Assembly (NCBI GenBank): GCA_022616085.1
Contig: JAKEFN010000038.1
Location: 1 to 17,951, forward strand
Length of the DNA: 17,951 nt
Reading direction: 5' to 3'
Source of the DNA: a bacterium
GTDB lineage: Bacteria > Patescibacteriota > Minisyncoccia > Phycocordibacterales > JAKEFN01
The position numbers and the translations under genes were made by a program. Of this stretch, positions 1 to 7,004 are shown piece by piece (position 1 is the first letter of the stretch; every line of letters starts with the position of its first letter). The notes below the pieces were generated by a model that worked only from the letters and a program-made list of their open reading frames with translations, was not told the origin of the DNA and did not search any database.

Positions 1-140
1 AGCAAGAGACAGAAATCGCCGCCGGATTCGCGTCCGATGTTGGTGATGAATTTGAATTCCTCTTGTGCAAAGGTAAAATCGGGAAGGAGGAAAAAGAGGG
101 CAAGAAGCGCGATGCCGCATAAAAAAACCTTAAATCGCAT
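1..140 (-). CDS. Exported protein, N-terminal part only (cut by window edge)
   Basis: The reading frame runs off the left edge, so only about 46 residues are visible. It begins MRFKVFLCGIALLALFFLLP and continues to TFAQEEFKF: a short positive N-terminus, a strongly hydrophobic stretch of about 16 residues, and a plausible signal-peptidase site after FTFA. This is a clear Sec-type signal peptide. An in-frame ATG four codons earlier (position 152) would add MIFF, but the inner ATG gives a better positive N-terminus. It lies 26 bp after the stop of the beta-propeller gene on the same strand, so it is probably the next gene of the secretion-like operon. The mature part contains a cysteine near residue 43. 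I do not recognise the family. The signal peptide is seen directly; operon membership is inferred. Confidence 0.65.
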   Translation of the reverse strand, partial: MRFKVFLCGIALLALFFLLPDFTFAQEEFKFITNIGRESGGDFCLL

Positions 141-166
141 GAAAAAAATCATTTTGAGGACGAGGA

Positions 167-1495
167 CTAAAGTTCGTAGCTCCAAAGAGACAAGTCCCGC
201 TTATTGATGAAATAAAGAAATTCATCGTTTGGGCTTATCGAGAGGCTCGCAATATCCACCTCATTGAGCGAGAGAAGAAACTTCACGGTCCCGAGTTCGG
301 TATCTATCCTCCAAAGTCCGTCGCTCAAAACAATCGCCCCCTGATACCACGAATCCGGATAATCTCCGCGGGGAATCGAGACGGGAATGCCGCAATATAC
401 AATTGTCGCATCCACGCGGCTCCAGACGCATTTTTCGGATAAAGTCTTAATCCCTATGGGGTCGAGAGTGGCCTCTTTAATATCATAGATGAGTGTCTCG
501 AAACCGCCGCGGGTATTGCGAGAGACGATCGCCCGCGTGCCGTCCGGGTTCACCAATGCCGTCATGCCGGGCTCGTTTCCAAGAATTCTTTCAAGCTCGC
601 CGTTTTTCACATCAAGGAAATATGCGTGCCCCAAAATATTGGCGGACGGCTTTGTCGTAAGAATGATGTCTCCTGATTTCGTCCACTGCGGAATCCATTC
701 CGTTATGGGAGATTCAAAGACTTTTTTTTGCTTCGATGCGTTTATATCGGTAATGTATCCGACAACGCCATTGCCTTGAGGAAGAAGGTAGAAAATCTCT
801 CCCCCTTCTTCGTCCACAGCAATTTCTTCAACACCTTGCGGAAGAAGAATGCCCTCGACACGGCCCTCCGCGCCTCCTTCCTCTGCCGGAATAATCCGCG
901 CAAGAAGAGTCTCCACCTGTTCCGTCCCGTTCTCGAGGTATCGAAGGACAAGATTTTCTTCGGAATTCGTCCACATCGCCTGATAAATCTGGGGTATTGT
1001 CGTATTTGTTACGCGGCGGAGGCGAGTATCGTCCATCCGCGCCTCAAAAATATGCCCTCTCTCCCGCGTAAGAAATCGCGTAAATATGACGCCCTCGTCC
1101 GCAAATGCATATACCCCTGCGGTAGGGACGTCGCTCAACTCTCGAAGCCGCGGTATTTCAAAATCCGATCCGACCCCGGCGCCCGACCCCGGACCGACGC
1201 CGCCGGAAGGAGTGCCCGGAAGCGTCCCATCGCCGGCGTCTGAAACGCCGCTTGGCACCCCGCCGGAAGGAACGCCTGGTATGTCGCCGAAGGGACCTGT
1301 TCCGTCGCCGCCGTCTTCCACAATGCCGCCCGCGTCTTCCCCGCCGTCCCCTTCTCCGGCGCCGAGCGGGGAAGGTAGCTCATCCCCGGACGAAACAACA
1401 AAAATACCGTATATGATAAGCGCAAGCGCGACAACAGCAAGGAGTATTATCACCCCTACGAGAATTTTTCTTCCAATTTCTTTTTTATCAGACAT
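167..1495 (-). CDS. Membrane-anchored beta-propeller (WD40/TolB-like) protein on a Gly/Pro-rich stalk
   Basis: This 442-residue protein has three parts. Residues 1-10 are polar and residues 11-34 form one transmembrane helix. Residues about 38-112 are a low-complexity stalk of Gly, Pro, Asp and Glu with recurring PSGG and GDG units. Residues about 115-442 form a repeat domain in which beta strands recur about every 45 residues with propeller-like endings (for example PQWTKSGDIIL, NPDGTRAIV, SPNDEFLYF). This resembles WD40-like/PD40 and TolB-type propellers, which usually bind proteins or glycans. The topology suggests an N-terminal anchor with the propeller displayed outside the cell. It follows the Ig-like gene by 20 bp in the secretion-like operon, and a surface-adhesion or receptor role in that system is inferred. 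The ATG at 1495 has no Shine-Dalgarno site, like most genes here. No enzymatic motif was seen. Confidence 0.85.
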   Translation of the reverse strand: MSDKKEIGRKILVGVIILLAVVALALIIYGIFVVSSGDELPSPLGAGEGDGGEDAGGIVEDGGDGTGPFGDIPGVPSGGVPSGVSDAGDGTLPGTPSGGVGPGSGAGVGSDFEIPRLRELSDVPTAGVYAFADEGVIFTRFLTRERGHIFEARMDDTRLRRVTNTTIPQIYQAMWTNSEENLVLRYLENGTEQVETLLARIIPAEEGGAEGRVEGILLPQGVEEIAVDEEGGEIFYLLPQGNGVVGYITDINASKQKKVFESPITEWIPQWTKSGDIILTTKPSANILGHAYFLDVKNGELERILGNEPGMTALVNPDGTRAIVSRNTRGGFETLIYDIKEATLDPIGIKTLSEKCVWSRVDATIVYCGIPVSIPRGDYPDSWYQGAIVLSDGLWRIDTELGTVKFLLSLNEVDIASLSISPNDEFLYFINKRDLSLWSYEL

Positions 1496-1515
1496 AATCT
1501 ATAAAAAATAATTAT

Positions 1516-2541
1516 TTATTCGTCATATCGCACATTTATTTTTTGAGAAGCGCTCTGCAAAAGTCGATCCTCAATATCGATATCATACTCGACGGTGATA
1601 CCCGATACGGCGGCATTTTCTCCCGAGCTGATGGAGATTTCATAAGAAGGACTGGTTCCGCGGTCGATAATATCGCGATCAAGTTTCCAGGTATATGCCG
1701 CATTGCTCCCTTGAAGAGCGTCTCGATCAAAAAAGTAAGGAACCGCTCGCAGGATGATGCTGTCCCCCTTCGACAAGCGGACGTCGTTTCCGAGCATGGT
1801 ATTGAATAAAATGCCGGTCAGGGAATTTTTTTCATAAAAAACCAGCCACGGTTCGACAATTTGATAATATGACTTCCCGCTCGCCGAAATGACGCCATCA
1901 GACGTCCGCGCGACGACTTCCGCGACGTTAGACTGTCCGAGATATCCTGACTGGATAAATGCCGCATTTTTGCCGTATCCCGAAATCTCCCGGACGGGAA
2001 GCCCGTTTATTCTCCACTCATATACAAGATTGTTTGAAGAAACGCGCGCGCCGCTGTCAGAGCGTATATCAGGGACAGCCCATAATTTTATTTTTGATTC
2101 CGTAGACGGCAGGGCCTTGCCCCGATAAAAAGGCGGTGTATAAGTATCCGCCTCCCATATAACGTCCGCAATCGTAGGGCGGATAACCATAGAAGCTTCA
2201 AGCACGCTTCCCGCCGACAAAATAGAAACGCGGATCACGGACGCGGATCCGGGATTTCCTGTACGGACGGAGATTCGCTGTTCCCCGTAACCGGAAAGCA
2301 CGATACGGTCATTCACATACCAGGTGATCAAAGAAGTGCCGAGGTTGGCGAGCACTGAATTGATTTCGATAAGAACCTCTTCGTTCGATCCGGGAATGCG
2401 CGGGGTGCTTGTGAGGCTCACGGTTTTATTTATATCGCCAAAAAGCGTTTGAGCTTCAGCCTCTCCAGCCGATACCGCGAAAAAACAAACCAATGCGACA
2501 AAGATGACTATGGCTCTTTTTTTTATTCGTTGGTTTTTCAT
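1516..2541 (-). CDS. Secreted protein with three Ig/PKD-like modules
   Basis: This 341-residue protein starts at the ATG at 2541 (MKNQRIKKR); a TTG two codons upstream is less likely. Residues 1-30 are a signal peptide ending AEA before QTLFG. The mature part has at least three similar beta modules, each centred on a Trp motif: ITWYVND (72-78), YEWRING (174-180) and YTWKLDR (283-289). Each is followed by a Gly/Ser-rich turn and a strand of the VIRVSI or AEVVART type. This is the pattern of Ig-fold or PKD domains in surface and secretion-linked proteins. There is no second membrane segment and no sortase or lipobox motif, so it may be released or held by partners. It lies between a small membrane protein and the beta-propeller gene, with its own candidate extended -10 promoter just upstream. 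The exact family is unrecognised. Confidence 0.85.
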   Translation of the reverse strand: MKNQRIKKRAIVIFVALVCFFAVSAGEAEAQTLFGDINKTVSLTSTPRIPGSNEEVLIEINSVLANLGTSLITWYVNDRIVLSGYGEQRISVRTGNPGSASVIRVSILSAGSVLEASMVIRPTIADVIWEADTYTPPFYRGKALPSTESKIKLWAVPDIRSDSGARVSSNNLVYEWRINGLPVREISGYGKNAAFIQSGYLGQSNVAEVVARTSDGVISASGKSYYQIVEPWLVFYEKNSLTGILFNTMLGNDVRLSKGDSIILRAVPYFFDRDALQGSNAAYTWKLDRDIIDRGTSPSYEISISSGENAAVSGITVEYDIDIEDRLLQSASQKINVRYDE

Positions 2542-2567
2542 GAGCAAAAAATCAAATTCTTATATAC

Positions 2568-2576
2568 AGTATACCA
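2568..2576 (-). promoter_or_regulatory. Candidate extended -10 promoter for the Ig-like gene
   Basis: On the minus strand this reads TGGTATACT, a TGnTATAAT-type extended -10 with one mismatch, 26 nt before the ATG at 2541 and inside the largest non-element gap of the operon. No good -35 hexamer lies 16-18 bp upstream. It matches the TGCTATACT in front of the first operon gene, which supports a shared promoter type. It would allow internal transcription of the surface-protein genes. Confidence 0.4.
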
Positions 2577-2622
2577 AACTAATATCTCCAAAAGTATTTT
2601 TTATGCACAATGGGATTTATAT

Positions 2623-3036
2623 CTATGCTTTGAATACCGATTTTGCCTCGGAAAACATTTTTGGAAAAATATCTCCGACAATAACGCTTGACGTCCAAAT
2701 GGGCAAAATACCCCCGGGCGTCGCTTCCAAAACCCCCGTGAAAATAACCAAAATCACATCGGCAAAACTCCCTTTCTTAATTACAAAAAGAATAAGCCTC
2801 GCCGCAACAAAAATAAATATGGCAACCGCGATTGTCGCGATATAAAAAGCGACACCCAAAGGAGGAAGAAGCACAATGAGCCCTGCCGCAATAAAATTCA
2901 GCACGTCGATAATAAACGCAAGAAGAAGCATAATGATAATCGCTATCCACGGGGTTTCCCTTTCCTCTTTACCGCCATCTTTCTCGAGAGACCGCCCTGT
3001 TTTCGATATAATTGCTTTTGCAAGAGGGGCTACCAT
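2623..3036 (-). CDS. Small polytopic membrane protein of the secretion-like locus
   Basis: This 137-residue protein has a charged N-terminal segment (about residues 1-27, with the run DGGKEERE). Two to three hydrophobic stretches follow at roughly 29-60, 63-87 and a weaker one near 92-125. The last contains Gly and Pro (ATPGGILP), suggesting a re-entrant or short helix. No catalytic or binding motif is visible and I do not recognise a named family. It sits 62 bp after virB4 and 81 bp before the Ig-like gene, all on the minus strand. That position makes it a plausible inner-membrane accessory protein of the same machine. The ATG at 3036 lacks a Shine-Dalgarno site. The membrane topology is read from the sequence; the role is inferred from neighbours only. 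Confidence 0.75.
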   Translation of the reverse strand: MVAPLAKAIISKTGRSLEKDGGKEERETPWIAIIIMLLLAFIIDVLNFIAAGLIVLLPPLGVAFYIATIAVAIFIFVAARLILFVIKKGSFADVILVIFTGVLEATPGGILPIWTSSVIVGDIFPKMFSEAKSVFKA

Positions 3037-3098
3037 ATTATTCTTATTTTACAGGAAAAAATGCGAACGTGCCGATTCCTCTGTGGACAATACCGGCC

Positions 3099-4928
3099 TT
3101 ATACGATTTCGTCCTTTTCTTTTTTTGCTTTTTTAATGGAAATAAGCTGGGACGGATCGGAGGTGATGATTTGATCCTCCGCGTATGACGCGATAATCTT
3201 TATCGCCACATGCTTCATGCCGGCAAAAAAAATGCCTTCGCCGATATCGGACTCAAGCAGAAGATACTTCTCCTCATCGGTCAAATTGAACGTTTTTTGC
3301 ACTCCGTCGATGGCAGTCGGCGACTGTTTTAAAAGAAGCTGTATGGATGAATTCGTAATAATAGGAATGCCGTAAGGCGACCGGAGAAAATCCCCGACAT
3401 CCTGCGTAATAGTCGCGACGCCGAGATAATACTTCCGGCCTCGTTTGGCAACGCTGAAAAGAAAGGATGCGGTGTCTTCCGATTTCATCATCCACCATGC
3501 CTCGTCAATCACAAGGAGGCGTTTCCGCAAATCTTTCCGCACTAAATTCCAAATATGATGCGTAATAATATACATCGCCGCTGGTTTGAGTTCGTCTTCC
3601 ATGTCTCGCACTGAAAAAACGGTAAATTTCTTGTCTGTCTGCACATTTGTCGGCTGGTTGATAAATCCCGCCCACGTCCCTCGAGCGTATTTTGATAGAC
3701 GCTGAGCAAGCGATTCCGCCCCCTCCATCCCTCCAAGCACCAATTCAAAGTCGGAAAGAAGCGGCACCGTTACTTTTGAGAAATCGGCTTCCGGTGTTAT
3801 GTCTTTGAGCGCGTATGTCTCGGTTATGGCGCGATCGATAATCGCGTCTTCTTCGGCGGTAAGGCCCCCGAGCATAATCCGAAAAAGCCCCACAAGGTTC
3901 ACGATATTGCCTCGGAGCACGTCGGCGGACGATTCGTCCTCGCGCGGCACCGGCAAATCAAATGGATTGATGTGATGTTCTGACGTAAGCGAAATATTGA
4001 AATATCGTCCCCCAACCGCTTCCGCCATGTATTCATATTCCCGCTCTGGATCGATGACGATTACCTCCGTATCAAACATAAGGGTCCGAAGGATCTCGAG
4101 CTTCGTCGCATATGATTTTCCAGATCCGGACTTCGCGAAAATAATGGAATTGTAATTTTCAAGAGAATAGCGGTCAAAAAGAACAAGTGATGAGTTGTGC
4201 CGATTGACACCATAGAGAATGCCGCGATCAGACGTAAGATCGAACGATATGAATGGAAACAAACTCGAAAGCGGAGATGAGTTCAGCTTGGAATAAACGC
4301 CGAGAAGGTCGGTTGCGGTGGGAAGAGAACTCTTAAATCCTTCTCCTTGCTGGAATACCGCGGGACGGAGATAAATAAGCTTTGACTCAAGAAGAGATTT
4401 CACCTCGGATTCGGTTTTATCAAGCTCTTCCCTCGTGTCGGCATATATGGTCACATAGAGTCCGATGTCAAAAAGCCGCTCCTGCGCCTGTTGAAGCTTG
4501 TCTCGGAGGTCTTCGAGGTCCTGATATGCCGTGTCGAGCACCGGATCCCGCACGAACCCCTTTTCTTCGCGCATATGGATCTGACTCTGCACTTCCGCCA
4601 CCTTTTTCTGAAATTTGCGAAGGATCGCCTGTGTATCGATAGGATGGATAAAAATGGAAACATCAAACACCTTATCGAGATTCACAACCGGCGAAAACCA
4701 GTTGTCGGGAAGAAACCGCGGATAAGACATGACAAAAAGCGTTCGCGCGATCTTTTCGCCCAAATTTATTTCGCGGGGAGAAAACTTGACCGCAGACGGA
4801 GCGATAACATCCTCAAGTTCCATAGCCCCCGTCTCAAAAATCTCACCCGGGAAAACAGAGGCGATTTGAGGTTCGTCTTTTTTCTTCAGATCTTTCTTTT
4901 TTCCTGTAAGCAGTTCTAGAAAACTCAT
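3099..4928 (-). CDS. virB4: VirB4-family type IV secretion ATPase
   Basis: This 609-residue ATPase powers substrate transfer or pilus assembly in type IV secretion systems and is expected on the cytoplasmic face of the membrane. Walker A is AKSGSGKS at about residues 265-272, followed by ATKLEILR. A VIDPEREY segment follows near 291-298, and Walker B is LLVIDEA at about 471-477, continuing WWMM. A downstream ITQDVGDF motif near 507 is typical of VirB4/TrbE/TraC. The N-terminal third (about 50-230) contains the usual VirB4 lead-in domain with a helical, coiled-coil-prone stretch at about 100-150. The ATG at 4928 (MSFLELLTG) was chosen over an in-frame TTG at 4940 that would fall next to the palindromic element. 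The gene is separated from the TraC-like gene by element copy A. Confidence 0.95.
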   Translation of the reverse strand: MSFLELLTGKKKDLKKKDEPQIASVFPGEIFETGAMELEDVIAPSAVKFSPREINLGEKIARTLFVMSYPRFLPDNWFSPVVNLDKVFDVSIFIHPIDTQAILRKFQKKVAEVQSQIHMREEKGFVRDPVLDTAYQDLEDLRDKLQQAQERLFDIGLYVTIYADTREELDKTESEVKSLLESKLIYLRPAVFQQGEGFKSSLPTATDLLGVYSKLNSSPLSSLFPFISFDLTSDRGILYGVNRHNSSLVLFDRYSLENYNSIIFAKSGSGKSYATKLEILRTLMFDTEVIVIDPEREYEYMAEAVGGRYFNISLTSEHHINPFDLPVPREDESSADVLRGNIVNLVGLFRIMLGGLTAEEDAIIDRAITETYALKDITPEADFSKVTVPLLSDFELVLGGMEGAESLAQRLSKYARGTWAGFINQPTNVQTDKKFTVFSVRDMEDELKPAAMYIITHHIWNLVRKDLRKRLLVIDEAWWMMKSEDTASFLFSVAKRGRKYYLGVATITQDVGDFLRSPYGIPIITNSSIQLLLKQSPTAIDGVQKTFNLTDEEKYLLLESDIGEGIFFAGMKHVAIKIIASYAEDQIITSDPSQLISIKKAKKEKDEIV

Positions 4929-4940
4929 AATATGATTCAA

Positions 4941-5002
4941 GATTTAGGATTTAGGAATGGAAAACGATGATTGATACCGGTTTTATTCTTAAATCATAAA
5001 TC
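4941..5002. repeat. Palindromic intergenic element, copy A
   Basis: The left arm at 4941-4958 (GATTTAGGATTTAGGAAT) and right arm at 4985-5002 (ATTCTTAAATCATAAATC) are reverse complements at 16 of 18 positions, around a 26-bp centre that begins GGAAAACG. Each arm is built from two 7-bp GATTTAR-type units. The element fills the gap between the TraC-like and virB4 genes. It is homologous to copy B in arms, centre start and length (62 versus 63 bp), in the same orientation. It could fold as a long AU-rich hairpin in the operon mRNA. Confidence 0.8.
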
Positions 5003-5004
5003 TT

Positions 5005-5655
5005 TTATTGCGCCACCTGAAGCGGCTTCTCTTGTTCGCCCGGGTTCAATGTATGATAAAGAAGTTCGATAACTTCTTCCGTGCCAAGCGCCGCGATTCG
5101 AAGACCCATGCCGGAAATGCCAGACTCAACAATGCCAAGGCGTTGTTCAAGCTGCATTCTGTTTTCCTCAAAAAAATCCACATCAGACGACCCGGTTCCG
5201 CCCGCACGACTGCCCGCGCTCGTCCCTGCGGCAATTTTCCCCGCAAAACTCCCTTCTTTTTTGAATGAAATCCGTTCATACGGAATAACGACATAAAACG
5301 ACTTCGCCATAATATTGGTGCTCTCCGTAAAACCTTTCACGAACTCAATATACTCTCTCACCTGAATCCGCATGAGATCCCCCACCTGCTCCTTCTCGCG
5401 GCCCTCGAGCAGGGCGATATAAGGGCGTATATCAAGCCGCCGCGATTGAATAAGCACTTGGATCGAAAAATCAAGCGAATTCAAAAAATTCTGAAACGCC
5501 TGAATGATGGCAAGCTGTTCGTCTTGCGATTTGAGGGCGAAATTCATAGTGGAAACCATCACAACAAGCCGCATGGAGCCGTCCTTCAAAATAAGAACGC
5601 CGTCTCGGATCTCTTTTACCGGAATAAACTCTTGCGCTGGGCGAAATTTTGCCAT
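5005..5655 (-). CDS. TraC / VirB4 N-terminal-like protein without ATPase domain
   Basis: This 216-residue protein starts at the ATG at 5655 (MAKFRPAQEFIPVKEIRDGV). The first 100 residues read like the N-terminal region of conjugation ATPases of the TraC/VirB4 type: the KEIRDGVLILKDGS strand pair, then a VMVSTMNFALKS segment, the FQNFLNSLDF helix and the VLIQSRRLDI strand. After about residue 130 come a conserved-looking FYVVIPY strand and a Gly/Ala/Ser-rich linker (about 150-168). A final helical part reads EENRMQLEQRLG, then IAALGTEEVIELLYHTLNP. No Walker motifs exist, so it cannot hydrolyse ATP alone. It is 8 bp after the PrgI-like gene and just upstream of virB4. A partner or adaptor of VirB4 at the membrane is the likely role; this is inferred from similarity and order. 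Confidence 0.8.
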   Translation of the reverse strand: MAKFRPAQEFIPVKEIRDGVLILKDGSMRLVVMVSTMNFALKSQDEQLAIIQAFQNFLNSLDFSIQVLIQSRRLDIRPYIALLEGREKEQVGDLMRIQVREYIEFVKGFTESTNIMAKSFYVVIPYERISFKKEGSFAGKIAAGTSAGSRAGGTGSSDVDFFEENRMQLEQRLGIVESGISGMGLRIAALGTEEVIELLYHTLNPGEQEKPLQVAQ

Positions 5656-5663
5656 AATGAAAT

Positions 5664-6128
5664 TTATTGCTCCCCTTCCTTCTTGATGCCCTTTTCGACC
5701 TGAACCCTTCTCTTTTCTTCAACTTCGCGCATGCGCTCTTTAACGTCCAGGGACCATGCCAGGTCCTTTAATTTATTTTCTGAAAGCGAAGGAACATAAA
5801 GATTGGGGTTCTTTTGCGCCCCGGCAGGGGGGAGTTTTTTCTTTTTGCCGGGTATTTTTCTCCAGACATACAATTTGCCGCTGAAAACATACCGAACCAT
5901 CGATTCAAGATAGAATACGAAACTCCTGTTGTTAACCTTGAGAAACGCCAGAGCGACCGCGAGCGCAATAATAACGGGCACAATAATCAATGCGATAAAC
6001 TTCGGAACAGCCTTCCACACGACATACGCCAATCCTGCCCCTCCGGCAACATAAATAAACTGTTTTATGGTAAGCGGACCGAAAATTTTATCTTCCACTT
6101 CTATATATTGTGGTACTTGAAAACGCAT
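5664..6128 (-). CDS. PrgI / VirB3-like membrane protein
   Basis: This 154-residue protein matches the PrgI family of Gram-positive-type and CPR type IV secretion loci, the functional counterpart of VirB3. It starts MRFQVPQYIEVEDKIFGPLT, and the VPQ-(8-10)-GPLT-KQF opening is characteristic. Two closely spaced hydrophobic helices follow at about 24-40 and 44-63, then NNRSFVFYLESMVRYVFSGK and a WRK motif (about 67-91). The C-terminal 60 residues are charged and include the sequence VKERMREVEEKRRVQVEKG, probably helical and cytoplasmic. PrgI proteins sit in the inner membrane next to VirB4, which fits the gene order here. It is flanked upstream by palindromic copy B and followed after 8 bp by the TraC-like gene. 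No Shine-Dalgarno site precedes the ATG. Confidence 0.88.
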   Translation of the reverse strand: MRFQVPQYIEVEDKIFGPLTIKQFIYVAGGAGLAYVVWKAVPKFIALIIVPVIIALAVALAFLKVNNRSFVFYLESMVRYVFSGKLYVWRKIPGKKKKLPPAGAQKNPNLYVPSLSENKLKDLAWSLDVKERMREVEEKRRVQVEKGIKKEGEQ

Positions 6129-6132
6129 AACA

Positions 6133-6202
6133 GATTTAAGATTTAAGATTTAAGAATGGAAAAACGGTAACGTACGCCGTCGTAATTCTTAAATCGTAAA
6201 TC
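6133..6202. repeat. Palindromic intergenic element, copy B, with three tandem GATTTAA units
   Basis: Three tandem GATTTAA heptamers occupy 6133-6153. The arm 6140-6157 (GATTTAAGATTTAAGAAT) is the reverse complement of 6185-6202 at 17 of 18 positions, with a 27-bp centre beginning GGAAAAACG. It lies entirely in the gap between the 260-aa gene and the prgI-like gene. Arms, unit structure, centre start and length match copy A. Another TAAATC just after the right arm (near 6211) looks like a worn extra unit. Confidence 0.82.
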
Positions 6203-6214
6203 ATAAATTTTAAA

Positions 6215-6997
6215 TCATTCAACCGGCTCTCGATACGGATCGCCTCCGGTATAAGACCGCTTCTCTTCTTCGGGAGACGCCGGAGAAGAAGGCGGCTCGG
6301 GCTGTTTGTTCCCCTCGCTCCCGAAAAGGCGCGAGAATTTTTCATCCATAAAACCGGGTTGTTCTTCCGGTGTAGCGGCCTGATCTTTTGATTCTTCCGT
6401 GGATGATTTTAATCGAGGTTCCGGCTTGGAAGCGACCGCGTCGGGCGGAGAAAAAGTAATGGGTTTTGAGGAGCCCGCGCCCTCTTCAGTGAAAGGGCCT
6501 TGGGCGGGCTGAATAATGGATCTTCCGCTCTCCGCGGAGTAAGACCGCGGCGACGGGACCGGTGTAAACACCTCGGTCGCGTCTTTTGCGGACGATTCGG
6601 GGACGCTTTCTCCCGCCGAGACCGGTTCGGTATGAAGAGCCGGGGGACCGCCGTTTTCTCCTTCTTTTTTTAGTTCGAGCTCGCCATACATTTCTCGGAG
6701 AGATTGGCGCAATTTCAAAAAAATCCTTTGGTTGACGTCATCGGCAATTTCGGACGCCTTTTGCCGAGATACTCCTACTTCAGCCGCAATACGGGTGATA
6801 AAATTTTTCGGGTGTTCAAGGCCATAGAGCACAAGCGCGATAATTTCCGCAAGAATGCCGATTTTATCAATATGAAGCCCGTGCTTTTTGCCAATTTCAA
6901 GAATAACCGCGTCAATGCCAACATCAGCGATCGACTGTTGAACATCCTTCGGCAGATACTTGATGCGTTCGTCAATTTGTGCGCGAGAATATTTCAT
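6215..6997 (-). CDS. Helical protein with long disordered tail, secretion locus
   Basis: This 260-residue protein starts at the ATG at 6997 (MKYSRAQIDERIKYLP). That ATG is 7 bp after the trbL-like stop; an earlier ATG at 7039 would overlap that gene and has no better signal. Residues 1-108 are rich in predicted helix. They include DVGIDAVILEIGKKHGL, a hydrophobic helix ILAEIIALVLYGL, and an HTH-looking segment AAEVGVSRQKASEIADDV (about 71-88). Residues 110-260 are Pro, Glu, Ser and Gly rich and almost certainly disordered, with a short conserved-looking island FMDEKFSRLFG. There is no signal peptide, so it is probably cytoplasmic. The context suggests a substrate adaptor or regulator of the secretion machine, but this is inference. 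The family is unrecognised. Confidence 0.75.
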   Translation of the reverse strand: MKYSRAQIDERIKYLPKDVQQSIADVGIDAVILEIGKKHGLHIDKIGILAEIIALVLYGLEHPKNFITRIAAEVGVSRQKASEIADDVNQRIFLKLRQSLREMYGELELKKEGENGGPPALHTEPVSAGESVPESSAKDATEVFTPVPSPRSYSAESGRSIIQPAQGPFTEEGAGSSKPITFSPPDAVASKPEPRLKSSTEESKDQAATPEEQPGFMDEKFSRLFGSEGNKQPEPPSSPASPEEEKRSYTGGDPYREPVE

Positions 6998-7004
6998 ATA
7001 AATA

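Noticed and set aside
728..1243. 171-codon plus-strand frame
   Set aside because: Antisense to the propeller domain, basic random-like composition, no start signal.
1086..1511. Proline/serine-rich plus-strand frame, possibly a surface repeat protein
   Set aside because: It is the complement of the Gly/Pro stalk and membrane helix of the minus-strand propeller protein; it has no signal of its own.
4929..4940. TTG start giving VirB4 four extra residues
   Set aside because: The ATG at 4928 is a better start codon, and the TTG abuts the palindromic element with no ribosome site.
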